Assembly: GCA_018000295.1 (NCBI GenBank)
Contig: JAGNKE010000006.1
Coordinates: forward strand, 62,001 to 126,000
Direction: 5' to 3'
DNA: 64,000 nucleotides
Source: Alphaproteobacteria bacterium
GTDB lineage: Bacteria > Pseudomonadota > Alphaproteobacteria > Micavibrionales > Micavibrionaceae
In this document: piece by piece, positions 46,385 to 54,659 of the stretch
Position numbering within the stretch: the stretch's first letter is position 1
How the letters are laid out: the number at the start of each line of letters is the position of its first letter
Program-made: the position numbers and the translations under genes
Notes under the pieces: model-generated
What the model was told of the DNA's origin: nothing
Databases searched by the model: none
Seen by the model: only the letters and a program-made list of their open reading frames with translations

Positions 46385-46756
46385 TCAGGTCGTCCGGCTT
46401 TTCTCTGGTTGCTCCCGCGAAACCTGAAAACTCTCGCCGCAGCCACAGCGCCCCGTCTCGTTCGGATTGCTGAAATCAAACTTCGAATTTCCAAGCTCAT
46501 CCGTGACATAATCGACAACCATCCCGAACAGCATCCACGAATGCATCCGCGGGATATAAAGCCTGACCCCGACCTGCTCGACGACATCGTCGCCCGACAG
46601 CGTATCACCGGGTTTGACATACTCCATATGATAGCTGTGCCCGGAGCACCCCGTGCTCTTGATGCTCAGCCGCACCCCCGGCGACCCCTCCGGCGCCTTG
46701 TCCAGCAAAGCGCCGATCTGCGCCGCAGCCTGTTCTGTCATCTTGATCGGGTTCAT
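46385..46756 (-). CDS. sufA: Iron-sulfur assembly scaffold/carrier SufA (HesB/IscA type)
   Basis: About 123 residues from the ATG at 46756 with GAGAG upstream; a GTG at 46771 is possible. An A-type carrier with the three conserved cysteines: STGCSGHSYHMEY and the C-terminal GRCGCGESF. It receives clusters from SufBCD and hands them to apoproteins such as MiaB. It is the last gene of the SUF operon. Confidence 0.93.
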   Translation of the reverse strand: MNPIKMTEQAAAQIGALLDKAPEGSPGVRLSIKSTGCSGHSYHMEYVKPGDTLSGDDVVEQVGVRLYIPRMHSWMLFGMVVDYVTDELGNSKFDFSNPNETGRCGCGESFQVSREQPEKSRTT

Positions 46757-46772
46757 ACGCGTCTCTCTCACC

Positions 46773-47189
46773 CTAGTAAAACATATTGAGCTGCATTTTT
46801 GCCGTTTCAGCCATCTTCGAGGGATCCCAAGGCGGATCCCACACCATATCGACGGTCACACCGCCAACACCCTCTATGGGCAGTATAGCAGATCGCACCC
46901 ATCCCGGCATCTCCTGCGCCACCGGGCAGCCGGGGGAGGTCAAAGTCATCCGCACGCCGATATCCGATAAACCGTCTTTTTCCGGCTCGATATCAATGAC
47001 ATAGATCAACCCCAGCTCATAGATATTGACCGGAATTTCGGGATCGTAAATCTCCCGCAACGCCGCATGAATCTTAGGCCAAAGCTTATGCTCACGTGGC
47101 GCCTCCACGTGCGCCGGCTCCGTGAGTTCGTCATAGACGCTCTCGGCGGGCGCACTATTCGCGGCAGAATCTGATGCGTTCTGAACCAT
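46773..47189 (-). CDS. sufT: SUF-associated DUF59 protein SufT
   Basis: 138 residues from the ATG at 47189; an upstream extension to 47387 overlaps the neighbouring gene in another frame and is spurious. The DUF59/MIP18 domain shows LREIYDPEIPVNIYELGLIY and VRMTLTSPGCPVAQEMP with the reactive Cys, then VDMVWDPPWDPSKM. SufT helps mature Fe-S proteins under high demand. It lies between sufA and the 190-residue gene. Confidence 0.93.
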   Translation of the reverse strand: MVQNASDSAANSAPAESVYDELTEPAHVEAPREHKLWPKIHAALREIYDPEIPVNIYELGLIYVIDIEPEKDGLSDIGVRMTLTSPGCPVAQEMPGWVRSAILPIEGVGGVTVDMVWDPPWDPSKMAETAKMQLNMFY

Positions 47190-47197
47190 AACCGTCT

Positions 47198-47770
47198 TTA
47201 CTCGATACACTTTTTCATCAAATCCATCCCCAGCGCCTTTTTGCGCGCTTCCTGCTCGGCAGCAGTCATAACCTTGGCTTTCCCGCCCGCCCCCTCGATC
47301 CACAACGAAACGTGCTCCTTGACCGAATAGGCGTACATACACTTGCAGTTGAACTTCATCCCTGTAGTAACATTCGTCTCCGCACAAACTTTAATGACAG
47401 CCGGCTTCAAAAATTTCTCAAAACACGGCTTGCCCTTGGAATAGTACTCCTTGCGCCGTTCTGCGTCGCCCTGCACGGAAAGATCCAACGTCATATGCGC
47501 CTTGGCCATGCAGCCGCAAAACCCGGTAACATTCAGGCCCATCCGCTTGACCTCGTCGCTCTTGCTGGCCTCTGCCACGCACTCGGCCTTGAAAGCCTCC
47601 ACCTGCTTGGCCGTCATTTTTTCCGACTGCTTCTCCCGCAGGATTTCACGCATCTCCTCATGGCTCTGATAAGGCCTTTTCGCAGAGGAATCCATATCGT
47701 TCTGCATCACAATCATCACGGCCCCGAAACTCGCCGCCAGCAGAACAATCAGCAAAATGATCCGGCTCAT
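47198..47770 (-). CDS. Hypothetical secreted/anchored Cys-containing protein in the SUF operon
   Basis: 190 residues. An N-terminal hydrophobic segment (MSRIILLIVLLAASFGAVMIV) acts as signal peptide or anchor. The mature part is helical, with Cys pairs ECVAEAS, GFCGCMAKAH, KPCFEKF, KVCAET, FNCKCMY and a final KKCIE. This spacing suggests disulfides in the periplasm rather than a metal site. Not recognised. It is 51 bases after sufS and 8 before sufT, so it shares their transcript. Confidence 0.75.
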   Translation of the reverse strand: MSRIILLIVLLAASFGAVMIVMQNDMDSSAKRPYQSHEEMREILREKQSEKMTAKQVEAFKAECVAEASKSDEVKRMGLNVTGFCGCMAKAHMTLDLSVQGDAERRKEYYSKGKPCFEKFLKPAVIKVCAETNVTTGMKFNCKCMYAYSVKEHVSLWIEGAGGKAKVMTAAEQEARKKALGMDLMKKCIE

Positions 47771-47821
47771 TCCACTCTCTCCCTGACCAAGCCTAACATT
47801 CCCGGAGCCTGATCTCCACCC

Positions 47822-49054
47822 CTACCCGAACAGGGACCGCACTTTATGCAGCCCCGCGATCAGCGCGTCAATATCCCCCCCGTCCGTATAAAGCCCGAAC
47901 GACGCCCGCGCCGTAGCCTCGACGCCCAGAACCTCCATCAGCGGCATACAGCAATGATGCCCCGTCCGCACCGCCACCCCGCACTGGTCCAGCACCATGC
48001 CGATATCGCTCGGGTGCGCGCCGTCCATCGTAAAGCTCAAAATTCCGGCCTTATGCGTAACATCCTCCGGCCCATAAAGCTTCAGCCCCGGCACCTTGCG
48101 GATCTCCGATGTGGCGTAATCCAGAAGCCTCCGCTCATGCGCCGCGATTTGATCCATCCCGATCGCCGAAACGTAATCGATAGCCGCGCCCAGCCCGATG
48201 ACCTCGACAATCGCGGGCGTCCCCGCCTCGAACCGCGCCGGCGGCTCCTTGTACGTCGTGCCCGAAAACCGCACCCGCTCGATCATATCCCCCCCGCCCT
48301 GATACGGCGGCATGGCGAGCAGGTTTTCATATTTCCCGTACAAAACCCCGACCCCCGTCGGCCCATAAAGCTTGTGCCCGGTGAACACGAAGAAATCCGC
48401 ATCCATCGCCCGCACGTCAATCGCCTGATGGACCGCGCTCTGCGACCCATCCACCAGAATTTTAATGGCGGGGTCAAACGCCCGCGCCGTCTTGATGATT
48501 GTCTCGACCGGATTCACCGTCCCCAGAGCGTTGGAGATATGCACCACGCCAATAAGTTTTGTTTTCTTGGACAGCAGCTGTTCAAACGCCGGAAGGTCCA
48601 GCCGCCCGTCTTGCGTAATCGGAATGACCTTGATCGTGCAGCCGACCTGTCCGCAAAGCAACTGCCACGGCACGATATTCGCGTGATGCTCCATCGCACT
48701 CAGGATGATCTCGTCCCCCGCCGTAAGGTGCAAACGCCCCCAGCTCTGCGCGACCAGGTTGATCCCCTCCGTCGAATTGCGCGTGAAGATAATTTCATCC
48801 GCGCTCCCCGCACCGATGAACCGCGCCACGCGCCCGCGCACCTCCTCGAACGACGCCGTCAGACTCTGCGAAAGCTCATAAAGCCCGCGGTGGATATTCG
48901 CATACCCGCCTTCCATGACGGCCTGCATCGCCTCAATAACGACGCGCGGCTTCTGCGCGCTCGCCCCGCTATCGAGAAACACGAGCGGCTTTCCGTGCAT
49001 CCTCGTCTCAAAAATCGCGAAATCCTTGCGCCACGATGAAGGAAGCTGTGTCAT
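47822..49054 (-). CDS. sufS: Cysteine desulfurase SufS
   Basis: 410 residues, PLP fold type I. The Schiff-base Lys lies in FVFTGHKLYGPTGVGVLYG, the PLP contacts in SAMEHHANIVPWQ and VDGSQSAVH, and the catalytic Cys in RTGHHCCMPLM near the C-terminus. It takes sulfur from cysteine for SufBCD. No sufE is seen in the window. The start overlaps the DUF559 gene stop by 4 bases. Confidence 0.96.
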   Translation of the reverse strand: MTQLPSSWRKDFAIFETRMHGKPLVFLDSGASAQKPRVVIEAMQAVMEGGYANIHRGLYELSQSLTASFEEVRGRVARFIGAGSADEIIFTRNSTEGINLVAQSWGRLHLTAGDEIILSAMEHHANIVPWQLLCGQVGCTIKVIPITQDGRLDLPAFEQLLSKKTKLIGVVHISNALGTVNPVETIIKTARAFDPAIKILVDGSQSAVHQAIDVRAMDADFFVFTGHKLYGPTGVGVLYGKYENLLAMPPYQGGGDMIERVRFSGTTYKEPPARFEAGTPAIVEVIGLGAAIDYVSAIGMDQIAAHERRLLDYATSEIRKVPGLKLYGPEDVTHKAGILSFTMDGAHPSDIGMVLDQCGVAVRTGHHCCMPLMEVLGVEATARASFGLYTDGGDIDALIAGLHKVRSLFG

Positions 49055-49671
49055 CTTTGCAAAACCTCCCTGATCCGCTCCAAAACTCCTTCGGTGTTAT
49101 TTAAAACGTCATGATTCCAGAACCTCAAGACACGATAGCCCTGCCCTTCAAGAAATGCCGTCCTGATCATATCGTTTGAGTTTTCATTATGTTGTCCGCC
49201 ATCTGCCTCGATAATAAGCTTTGCCGAAAAACAGTAAAAATCAACAACATAAGAACCAACGGGATATTGTCGCCGAAATCTCACACCGAGTTGATCCGCA
49301 CGGATCAAAGCCCAGAGCTTCTTCTCAGCCTCAGTTGGATCTTTCCTTAATTTTCTCGCAACAGGCGTCAATCGACGCTTGCGGTTGTTATTTCTCTTTT
49401 TTGGGAGATCGACTACCCCCTCTCCCTGGGATTGCATCCCTCCCCTCTCACCCGCCTTCAGGGATGGCACATTTCCCCTCTCACCCGCCTGCGGGGATGG
49501 CACATTTCCCCTCTCACCCGCCTTCAGGGATGGCACATTTCCCCTCTCACCCGCCTGCGGGGATGGCACATTTCCCCTCTCACCCGCCTTCAGGGATGGC
49601 ACATTTCCCCTCTCACCCGCCTGCGGGGGAGAGGGGTTAGGGGAGAGGGGGCGTTGAATATTCTCGCTCAC
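49051..49671 (-). CDS. DUF559 endonuclease-like protein with repeat-expanded N-terminus
   Basis: 206 residues from a GTG at 49671 that overlaps the upstream stop. Residues about 8-78 are an 11-residue tandem repeat (GERGNVPSLKA alternating with GERGNVPSPQA). Residues about 95-205 are a DUF559 domain of the Vsr/PD-(D/E)XK-like fold: ARKLRKDPTEAEKKLW, FRRQYPVGSYVVDFYCFSAKLIIEADGGQH, GYRVLRFWNHDVL. DUF559 genes are often associated with intergenic repeats in alphaproteobacteria; the enzyme's role is unknown. The repeat portion is likely inserted sequence. Confidence 0.85.
   Translation of the reverse strand: MSENIQRPLSPNPSPPQAGERGNVPSLKAGERGNVPSPQAGERGNVPSLKAGERGNVPSPQAGERGNVPSLKAGERGGMQSQGEGVVDLPKKRNNNRKRRLTPVARKLRKDPTEAEKKLWALIRADQLGVRFRRQYPVGSYVVDFYCFSAKLIIEADGGQHNENSNDMIRTAFLEGQGYRVLRFWNHDVLNNTEGVLERIREVLQR
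49442..49630. repeat. 33-bp tandem repeats, two alternating variants
   Basis: Units of the form CTCTCACCCGCC + TTCAGGGAT or TGCGGGGAT + GGCACATTTCCC recur every 33 bp, starting near 49446, 49479, 49512, 49545 and 49578, with a sixth partial unit at 49611 that runs into GGGGGAGAGGGG. The two variants alternate strictly, giving a 66-bp higher-order repeat. There are no spacers between units, so it is not a CRISPR. The flanking CCCTCTC/GAGAGGG sequences form an inverted repeat like common intergenic palindromes. Confidence 0.93.
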
Positions 49672-50300
49672 ACCGCCCCGCTTTCAGGAGTCTGCTGCTG
49701 CGCCACCTGCCACCATTTCAGGCACTGTTCGTAAACCCGCTGCTTCTCCTCTTCAGATTTAAAAAACCGGGCAGGAATAACAAATGCTGATAAAGACGAA
49801 ACAAAAATATGTAGGTTCCCTTCAGTAATATCTACCTTTTCTATCCCATTCCATAAATATTCTGCATAGTGATATTGAGAACTGGAACTAACTTTACTCT
49901 CATTAATCCGCATTGTAGTAAGCGCAAAAGGTACAAGATTACGGCCAGAAGCATACCTTTTTTTTGTAGTTGATCTTATGCAGGCCTTAAAAAAAGTTAG
50001 GCGCGGAAAAAAATAAAAAAGAGAAGTTATTATAAATAAAATGAAGAAAAGGCCCGGAGAAAAAACGGTTGTAAGTATATCGTATAATACCTGAGGGAAA
50101 GTCGTTTTTCCGCTCAAAAAAAAGATGCCGTGCATGATAACTGCCGCTAAGCCTGCACCATATAGACCTAGTAAGAAATTAAAAAATAAAGCAGAAAAAA
50201 AATTTCTTCTCTTTTTGAAATCATAATTAACAGACGTAGAAAAATCAGTGTAATCATCCACAGTCAGCTGAACCTCAATCTCAATCACCCCCCCGCTCAC
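49668..50300 (-). CDS. YcxB-like membrane protein (copy 1)
   Basis: 210 residues from a GTG at 50300. The N-terminal strand (VIEIEVQLTVDDYTDF) is followed by two transmembrane helices (about 35-65 and 75-100), then a cytosolic YcxB-type domain: INESKVSSSSQYHYAEYLWNGIEKV, IFVSSLSAFVIPARFF, ending in a Trp/Gln-rich helix. YcxB family function is unknown. A paralogue of similar length lies 91 bases upstream. Confidence 0.8.
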   Translation of the reverse strand: MSGGVIEIEVQLTVDDYTDFSTSVNYDFKKRRNFFSALFFNFLLGLYGAGLAAVIMHGIFFLSGKTTFPQVLYDILTTVFSPGLFFILFIITSLFYFFPRLTFFKACIRSTTKKRYASGRNLVPFALTTMRINESKVSSSSQYHYAEYLWNGIEKVDITEGNLHIFVSSLSAFVIPARFFKSEEEKQRVYEQCLKWWQVAQQQTPESGAV

Positions 50301-50391
50301 GCCGCACCCCCGCCAAACATAAAGTCTCCGCGACCACCAAGCCCCCGCTCGCGTTGTGATCGTCGTGCCCGCTGTGTTTCAGAAAAAATCG

Positions 50392-50958
50392 TCACGCCGC
50401 CTCACTCTCAGCAGTCTTCTCCCGCGCCGCGTTAAAATACTGTAGACATTTCTGATAAAATTCCTCGAACGCTGCCTCATCCGCAAACGCCCGCTTGGGA
50501 ATAATTAAAGCGCTCATAGTTGAAAGATATATGAAGGCATAATTATCTGCCCTTTTGACTTTTTCAATCCCGGACCACTCAAGCTTGTATACTGAGTACT
50601 TGCTAGTTTCCTCTATATAATCTCGACTAAAAAAATATTTACGCGGCGAAAAAAGCAGTATGTTTTCTCCCCAAGAAAGCAATTTTTTTATTGTAAGACG
50701 CGTGGACTTTATCCGAATAAATCCTATAAAAATAAAAAATAAAAAGACGCAAGAAAAAGCTATTACAAAAGGCTTACCGCGATCTGGTGTGACGGCAAAT
50801 GATCCAATTAACAATAATGAGACTACAGCCAAACCTCTCAGTTGAGATGCAATAGCCCCTAAACTATCACTTTCCTGCCCCATAAATGTGAACAAATTAA
50901 ACGCCACCAGATCATCAACCGTAAGCTGAAACTCTACTTCAACCGCATCGCCAGCCAT
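50392..50958 (-). CDS. YcxB-like membrane protein (copy 2)
   Basis: 188 residues. Same plan as copy 1: VEVEFQLTVDDLVAFN, two transmembrane helices (about 38-58 and 65-85), SKYSVYKLEWSGIEKV, IYLSTMSALIIPKRAF and the C-terminal helix FNAAREKTAESEAA. Its start overlaps the sufD 3' end by 25 bases. The AT content is higher than in sufD, as in copy 1, which hints at separate acquisition. No link to iron-sulfur assembly is known. Confidence 0.8.
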   Translation of the reverse strand: MAGDAVEVEFQLTVDDLVAFNLFTFMGQESDSLGAIASQLRGLAVVSLLLIGSFAVTPDRGKPFVIAFSCVFLFFIFIGFIRIKSTRLTIKKLLSWGENILLFSPRKYFFSRDYIEETSKYSVYKLEWSGIEKVKRADNYAFIYLSTMSALIIPKRAFADEAAFEEFYQKCLQYFNAAREKTAESEAA

Positions 50959-51905
50959 GCTTCCGCCTTCCCCCGCGCTTCCTCGCGCGCGCCGTCATGA
51001 GGAATTTTCTCCAGCACCTCGTCCACGAACGCCTGCACCAGAAGCCGCCGCGCCGCCGCCGCGCTCAGCCCCCGCGACCGGAGATAAAACAGCGGTTCCT
51101 CATCCAGTGGCCCGGTCGTCGCCCCGTGCGAACACTTCACGTCATCCGCATAAATCTCCAACTCCGGCTTCGTGTCCATCTCCGCCGTCGGCGAGAGCAG
51201 CAAGGCGTTGGAGAGCTGATACCCGTCCGTCTTCTGCGCCGCCTGATGCACATGGACCTTGCCCTGAAACACCCCCCGCGCCGTATCGTCCAAAAGAGAA
51301 CGGTAGAATTGATAGGACGTGCAATTCGGCGCCGCGTGCTCGATCAAAATCGTCGTATCCCCGTGCTGCGCCCCGCCGAGCAAATTCAGCCCGTTCAACC
51401 GGCAATCCGCGTTCGGCCCGTTAATGACCGCATGAATCTCGTGCCGCGTCAACTTCCCGCCCATATTCAGCGAAAAACAATCGTAAGCCGCATCCCGCTC
51501 CAGCGTCACCCGCACAAGGTTCGTCTGCACGGCCTCCAGACTGTCCTCCTGCAAACGGATATGATGAAACCGCGCATTCTTGCCCACGCTGATCTCGGTG
51601 ACCATATTTTTCCAGTACGCGCCCTGCCCCGTATGCCGCTCAATGAGGGTCAGCTCAGCGCCCTCCTCCACAGTGACTCGCAAAATCGGCTGCTGATGCG
51701 CCCCGGCCGCGCCCATCCACACAATATCCTCGACTTGTCCACCATTCTGCCCACGGCTCCTGTGGATAACTCTCTCCTCCACCGCCTGCGGCCGCACGGC
51801 CAAAAGTTCGGAAGACAAAGCCCGCACCAAGTTCGTGTACTTCCACTCCTCCTGCTTGGGGGTGGGCAGCGTTTGTGAATCAAGGGCTTTCAGAACCCCT
51901 ACCAT
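50934..51905 (-). CDS. sufD: SUF scaffold subunit SufD
   Basis: 323 residues, shorter than E. coli SufD (423); the N-terminal helical part is reduced. The beta-helix core ends with the conserved VKCSHGATTGPLDEEPLFYLRSRG, whose His is required in SufD, and VQAFVDEVLEKIP. It forms the SufBC2D complex. The start overlaps the 204-residue gene by 7 bases. Confidence 0.93.
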   Translation of the reverse strand: MVGVLKALDSQTLPTPKQEEWKYTNLVRALSSELLAVRPQAVEERVIHRSRGQNGGQVEDIVWMGAAGAHQQPILRVTVEEGAELTLIERHTGQGAYWKNMVTEISVGKNARFHHIRLQEDSLEAVQTNLVRVTLERDAAYDCFSLNMGGKLTRHEIHAVINGPNADCRLNGLNLLGGAQHGDTTILIEHAAPNCTSYQFYRSLLDDTARGVFQGKVHVHQAAQKTDGYQLSNALLLSPTAEMDTKPELEIYADDVKCSHGATTGPLDEEPLFYLRSRGLSAAAARRLLVQAFVDEVLEKIPHDGAREEARGKAEAWLAMRLK

Positions 51906-52513
51906 AAGCTCTTCATCTCCGCCTTAAGGGGCGCCATCCGCGAACACCCGGCCAAAACCTCCAGAGCAAGGATAAAAAAATGCCAGACATCCCCGGTCAT
52001 CTCGCCATTAAGCTTAACCATCTTCGAAACAGCAAGCGCACAAGCCAGAACTCGCCCCTCGCCCTTAAGATTGTTATTATCAAGAATATAGTCGATTTGC
52101 GAACGGTGTCGAAAAGCGCAATTTGGGGGCCATTCGGCGGGATACATCTCCCGCGGAATCGAAAGCGGCGGAAAAGAGGAACTGTCCCGGATCGCCGCAT
52201 CCGTACGTTCTAGGATTTCCACCATATCGGGAAGCCTTTCGAAGGGAAGGCCGGAGGCCACGGCACCGGCCCCGATAATAATGTTAAGGGTGTCGCGCTC
52301 GCGCCGGTAAAGAACATCCTCGACCTTCTCGTCAAAAACCCAGATGGTTTTGGAGTCGATCCGCCCCGAGGGAATGATTTGGCGAACAAGCTGTTCTCCA
52401 GCGACCGCCGCCAAAGCCGCCGTAATAGTTTCAAGGGGATTAGGCTCCGAAACCGCGAAATGTGCGCTGATGATGGCAAAAATTTCTTCAGAGGCTTTAT
52501 CCAGAATGGGCAT
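51899..52513 (-). CDS. Hypothetical protein between sufC and sufD
   Basis: 204 residues, soluble, unrecognised. Blocks include IVRQI-like EQLVRQIIPSGRIDSKTIWVF, DTLNIIIGAGAVASGLPFERLPDMV and a C-terminal helix EVLAGCSRMAPLKAEMK. No membrane segment or clear metal motif. It fills the 630 bases between sufC and sufD, 21 bases after sufC, so it is co-transcribed with core SUF genes. A role in the complex is possible but unsupported. Confidence 0.7.
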   Translation of the reverse strand: MPILDKASEEIFAIISAHFAVSEPNPLETITAALAAVAGEQLVRQIIPSGRIDSKTIWVFDEKVEDVLYRRERDTLNIIIGAGAVASGLPFERLPDMVEILERTDAAIRDSSSFPPLSIPREMYPAEWPPNCAFRHRSQIDYILDNNNLKGEGRVLACALAVSKMVKLNGEMTGDVWHFFILALEVLAGCSRMAPLKAEMKSLW

Positions 52514-52534
52514 GATTTGTCCTTGAATGAAAGG

Positions 52535-53296
52535 TTACGCGCAGGCTTTGACAAATTCTTTGTAGCCCTGTTTTTCAAGCTCCAGAGCCACGTCAGCCCC
52601 ACCGGTCTTGACAATCCGGCCATCAGCCATGACATGCACCACATCCGGCTTGATATAATCCAGCAACCGCTGATAATGCGTGATGATCAGGAAAGCGCGG
52701 TCCGGGCTATGCAGGCGGTTGACCCCCTCCGCTACGATCTTGAGCGCGTCGATATCCAGACCGGAATCCGTTTCATCGAGAATACAGAATTTCGGCTCCA
52801 GCAAGGCCATTTGCAGAATCTCGTTACGCTTTTTCTCCCCGCCGGAAAACCCGGCATTGACCGCCCGCTTCATCATCTCGTCGGAAATCCCGAGATCCTT
52901 GCACTTGGCTTTCATCAGCTTAAGAAGGGAAAGCGCATCAAGTTCCTCCTGCCCCCGCTGCTTGCGAACGGCGTTGATCGAAGTCTTCAGGAAGATGCTC
53001 ATATTGACGCCCGGAATTTCAACCGGATACTGGAACGCCAGAAAAACCCCCGCCGCCGCTCGCTCCTCAGGTTCAAGCTCCAGAATATTCTGCCCGTTGA
53101 GAGTGACAGTCCCACCCGTGACCTCATACCCCTCACGTCCTGCAAGAACATAGGACAGTGTGGATTTCCCGGACCCGTTCGGCCCCATGATCGCGTGAAC
53201 TTCGCCCGCCTTGATGGACAGGCTGAGACCCTTGAGGATTTCCCGGGGACCCGAGTCCGTTTGAACGCACGCTTGAAGGCCTTTAATATCAATCAC
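52535..53296 (-). CDS. sufC: SUF ATPase SufC
   Basis: 253 residues, ABC-type ATPase without membrane domain. Walker A GPNGSGKST, signature GFSGGEKKRNEI, Walker B FCILDETDSGLDID and the H-loop in IITHYQRLL are intact. It drives SufBC2D. The start overlaps the 150-residue membrane gene by 8 bases. Confidence 0.97.
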   Translation of the reverse strand: MIDIKGLQACVQTDSGPREILKGLSLSIKAGEVHAIMGPNGSGKSTLSYVLAGREGYEVTGGTVTLNGQNILELEPEERAAAGVFLAFQYPVEIPGVNMSIFLKTSINAVRKQRGQEELDALSLLKLMKAKCKDLGISDEMMKRAVNAGFSGGEKKRNEILQMALLEPKFCILDETDSGLDIDALKIVAEGVNRLHSPDRAFLIITHYQRLLDYIKPDVVHVMADGRIVKTGGADVALELEKQGYKEFVKACA

Positions 53297-53741
53297 TCTC
53301 AGTATTCCCGTCTTGCTCGGTTTCGTAGTAATTCTCTTTTATATAATCGAAAAGACGCCACGGCAGATTGAAAATGGAAAAAGACAGCGTCAAAAAACCG
53401 ACGATGAACAAACCACTGACCACCGCTGAAACAATCAGGCTGTAGACAGAAAAAAAAGTGTATCCATCCTCAAGCTGCCCATAATTGAAAATCATCTGAT
53501 AAAGCACGTGCGACGTCATGTAATTGAAAAACGTATCCAAACTATGATCTTTGCAGCTCAACAGTAACGTTTCAGAATCTATATGACACCACTGGTAAAC
53601 AAAGAAAGTATTGACGAAAAGAAGGATAAAAACCCCGATCGAAATCACAAGAAAGACTTTTTGTTTGTAATAATCGACGGAGTCCGCAAAAAGCTGTTTG
53701 CCAAAACCGGTAAAACCCTTAATGAAAGCACTTTTGTTCAT
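53289..53741 (-). CDS. Hypothetical multi-pass membrane protein
   Basis: 150 residues with two or three transmembrane helices (about 28-48: VFLVISIGVFILLFVNTFFVY; about 100-125: SLIVSAVVSGLFIVGFLTLSF). Cys residues lie in the loop WCHIDSETLLLSCKDH. Unrecognised. It overlaps sufC and the next gene by 8 and 4 bases, showing tight coupling in the operon. Confidence 0.7.
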   Translation of the reverse strand: MNKSAFIKGFTGFGKQLFADSVDYYKQKVFLVISIGVFILLFVNTFFVYQWCHIDSETLLLSCKDHSLDTFFNYMTSHVLYQMIFNYGQLEDGYTFFSVYSLIVSAVVSGLFIVGFLTLSFSIFNLPWRLFDYIKENYYETEQDGNTESD

Positions 53742-54112
53742 GGCGGAGGATCCGGCCTTTCAACGTCAGTGCTTTCGTCGGCGGGCTTAGAAAGCGGCAT
53801 AGACATCACGTCTTTCTGTCCGTCACTAACTTTCCCGACATCCGTCGTTTCTGATGGCAGATCCTGATCCTTCGGGATAAACTCCGGCACCGGATGCATC
53901 TGTGGAAACGGCTCATCCTCACCCTGCTGCTCGGCAACCAAAGCTTGAAAATCAGCATCCCCTGCAGGCGCCTGCTCCTGCCGCGCACTATAAATCATCG
54001 TCCCAGCCAGCACGATTCCATACAGGATCAGCGCCGCGCTGACCCCGACCACAACGCGGTAAAAAAACCTCTCCAAACGCATACTGTTATTATCGTTCAC
54101 AGGCCTTTCCAT
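53738..54112 (-). CDS. Hypothetical single-pass membrane protein, acidic tail
   Basis: 124 residues. One transmembrane helix (about 13-38: YRVVVGVSAALILYGIVLAG) and an acidic, Pro-rich C-terminal domain (EQQGEDEPFPQMHPVPEFIPKDQD is a sample split here as EQQGEDEPFP and VPEFIPKDQD). No conserved motif known to me. It overlaps phhB by 16 bases and the downstream gene by 4. Probably a periplasmic or cytosolic tail on a membrane anchor. Confidence 0.65.
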   Translation of the reverse strand: MERPVNDNNSMRLERFFYRVVVGVSAALILYGIVLAGTMIYSARQEQAPAGDADFQALVAEQQGEDEPFPQMHPVPEFIPKDQDLPSETTDVGKVSDGQKDVMSMPLSKPADESTDVERPDPPP

Positions 54113-54393
54113 TCTGAAATCTTCTCGGCCAGCGAAAGATCCCGTTGCGTCACCTGGTTGCCCGCCTCATGGGTGGTGAGGGTCAGCCGGACGCGGTTAT
54201 AGAGGTTTTCGATCTTCGCATGATGGTCCGCCTCATCTGAAAGCCGGGCCACGACAGCAAGAAAGGAAAAAGCCTCCGTAAAATCCACAAAGGTAAAATT
54301 AGCCGAAATTGCCCCGTCCGCATAGCTCCATGCGGGATTCTTCGCAACCCAGTCCACTAAAATGTTGTTTTCTATGGATTTTATACGACTCAT
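54097..54393 (-). CDS. phhB: Pterin-4-alpha-carbinolamine dehydratase
   Basis: 98 residues. The PCD/DCoH fold shows FVDFTEAFSFLAVVARLSDEADHHAKIENLYNRV-type blocks: EADHHAKIENL (catalytic His pair region), RLTLTTHEAGNQVTQRDLSLA. It dehydrates the carbinolamine formed by aromatic amino-acid hydroxylases and can act on pterin cofactors. The usual partner phhA is not in the window. Overlap with neighbours places it inside the SUF transcript. Confidence 0.88.
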   Translation of the reverse strand: MSRIKSIENNILVDWVAKNPAWSYADGAISANFTFVDFTEAFSFLAVVARLSDEADHHAKIENLYNRVRLTLTTHEAGNQVTQRDLSLAEKISEWKGL

Positions 54394-54659
54394 GCCGCTT
54401 TTCTCTTATTCCCGAGAGCATTGTAAATGCCCATAAGACTGACCAGCAGCCAGCTGAATTCCATCACAAACCCGCCCAGATCGCCCCAGTCGAAATGATA
54501 AACCAGCGAAACCATAATCATAAACGCGCCCAGCGCATTCAAACCAAAAAACCGGACGCTCTTGGAATCGATCCTGTCCCCGGCCATCAGCCAGTACATA
54601 AAGGTCGTCAGACAGGCGCCTGTAACACCCATAACCGCCATCAAAAATTCCATCATCAC
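54390..54659 (-). CDS. Small membrane protein, CBU_0592-like
   Basis: 89 residues with three transmembrane helices (about 2-24, 34-55, 60-80). LTTFMYWLMAGDRIDSKS and FFGLNALGAFMIMVSLVYHFDWGDLGGFVMEFSWLLVSLMG resemble CBU_0592-type proteins, whose function is unknown. Overlaps phhB by 4 bases and the next gene by 4. Confidence 0.65.
   Translation of the reverse strand: MMMEFLMAVMGVTGACLTTFMYWLMAGDRIDSKSVRFFGLNALGAFMIMVSLVYHFDWGDLGGFVMEFSWLLVSLMGIYNALGNKRKAA

Noticed and set aside
46773-47387. 204-residue version of SufT
   Set aside because: The extra 66 residues lie over the neighbouring gene and lack DUF59 features; the ATG at 47189 gives a normal SufT length.
47846-49039. 397-residue plus-strand open frame
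   Set aside because: Antisense to sufS, which has all catalytic motifs.
49442-49630. CRISPR-like array
   Set aside because: Units abut with no spacers, two variants alternate, and the array is in frame with a protein.
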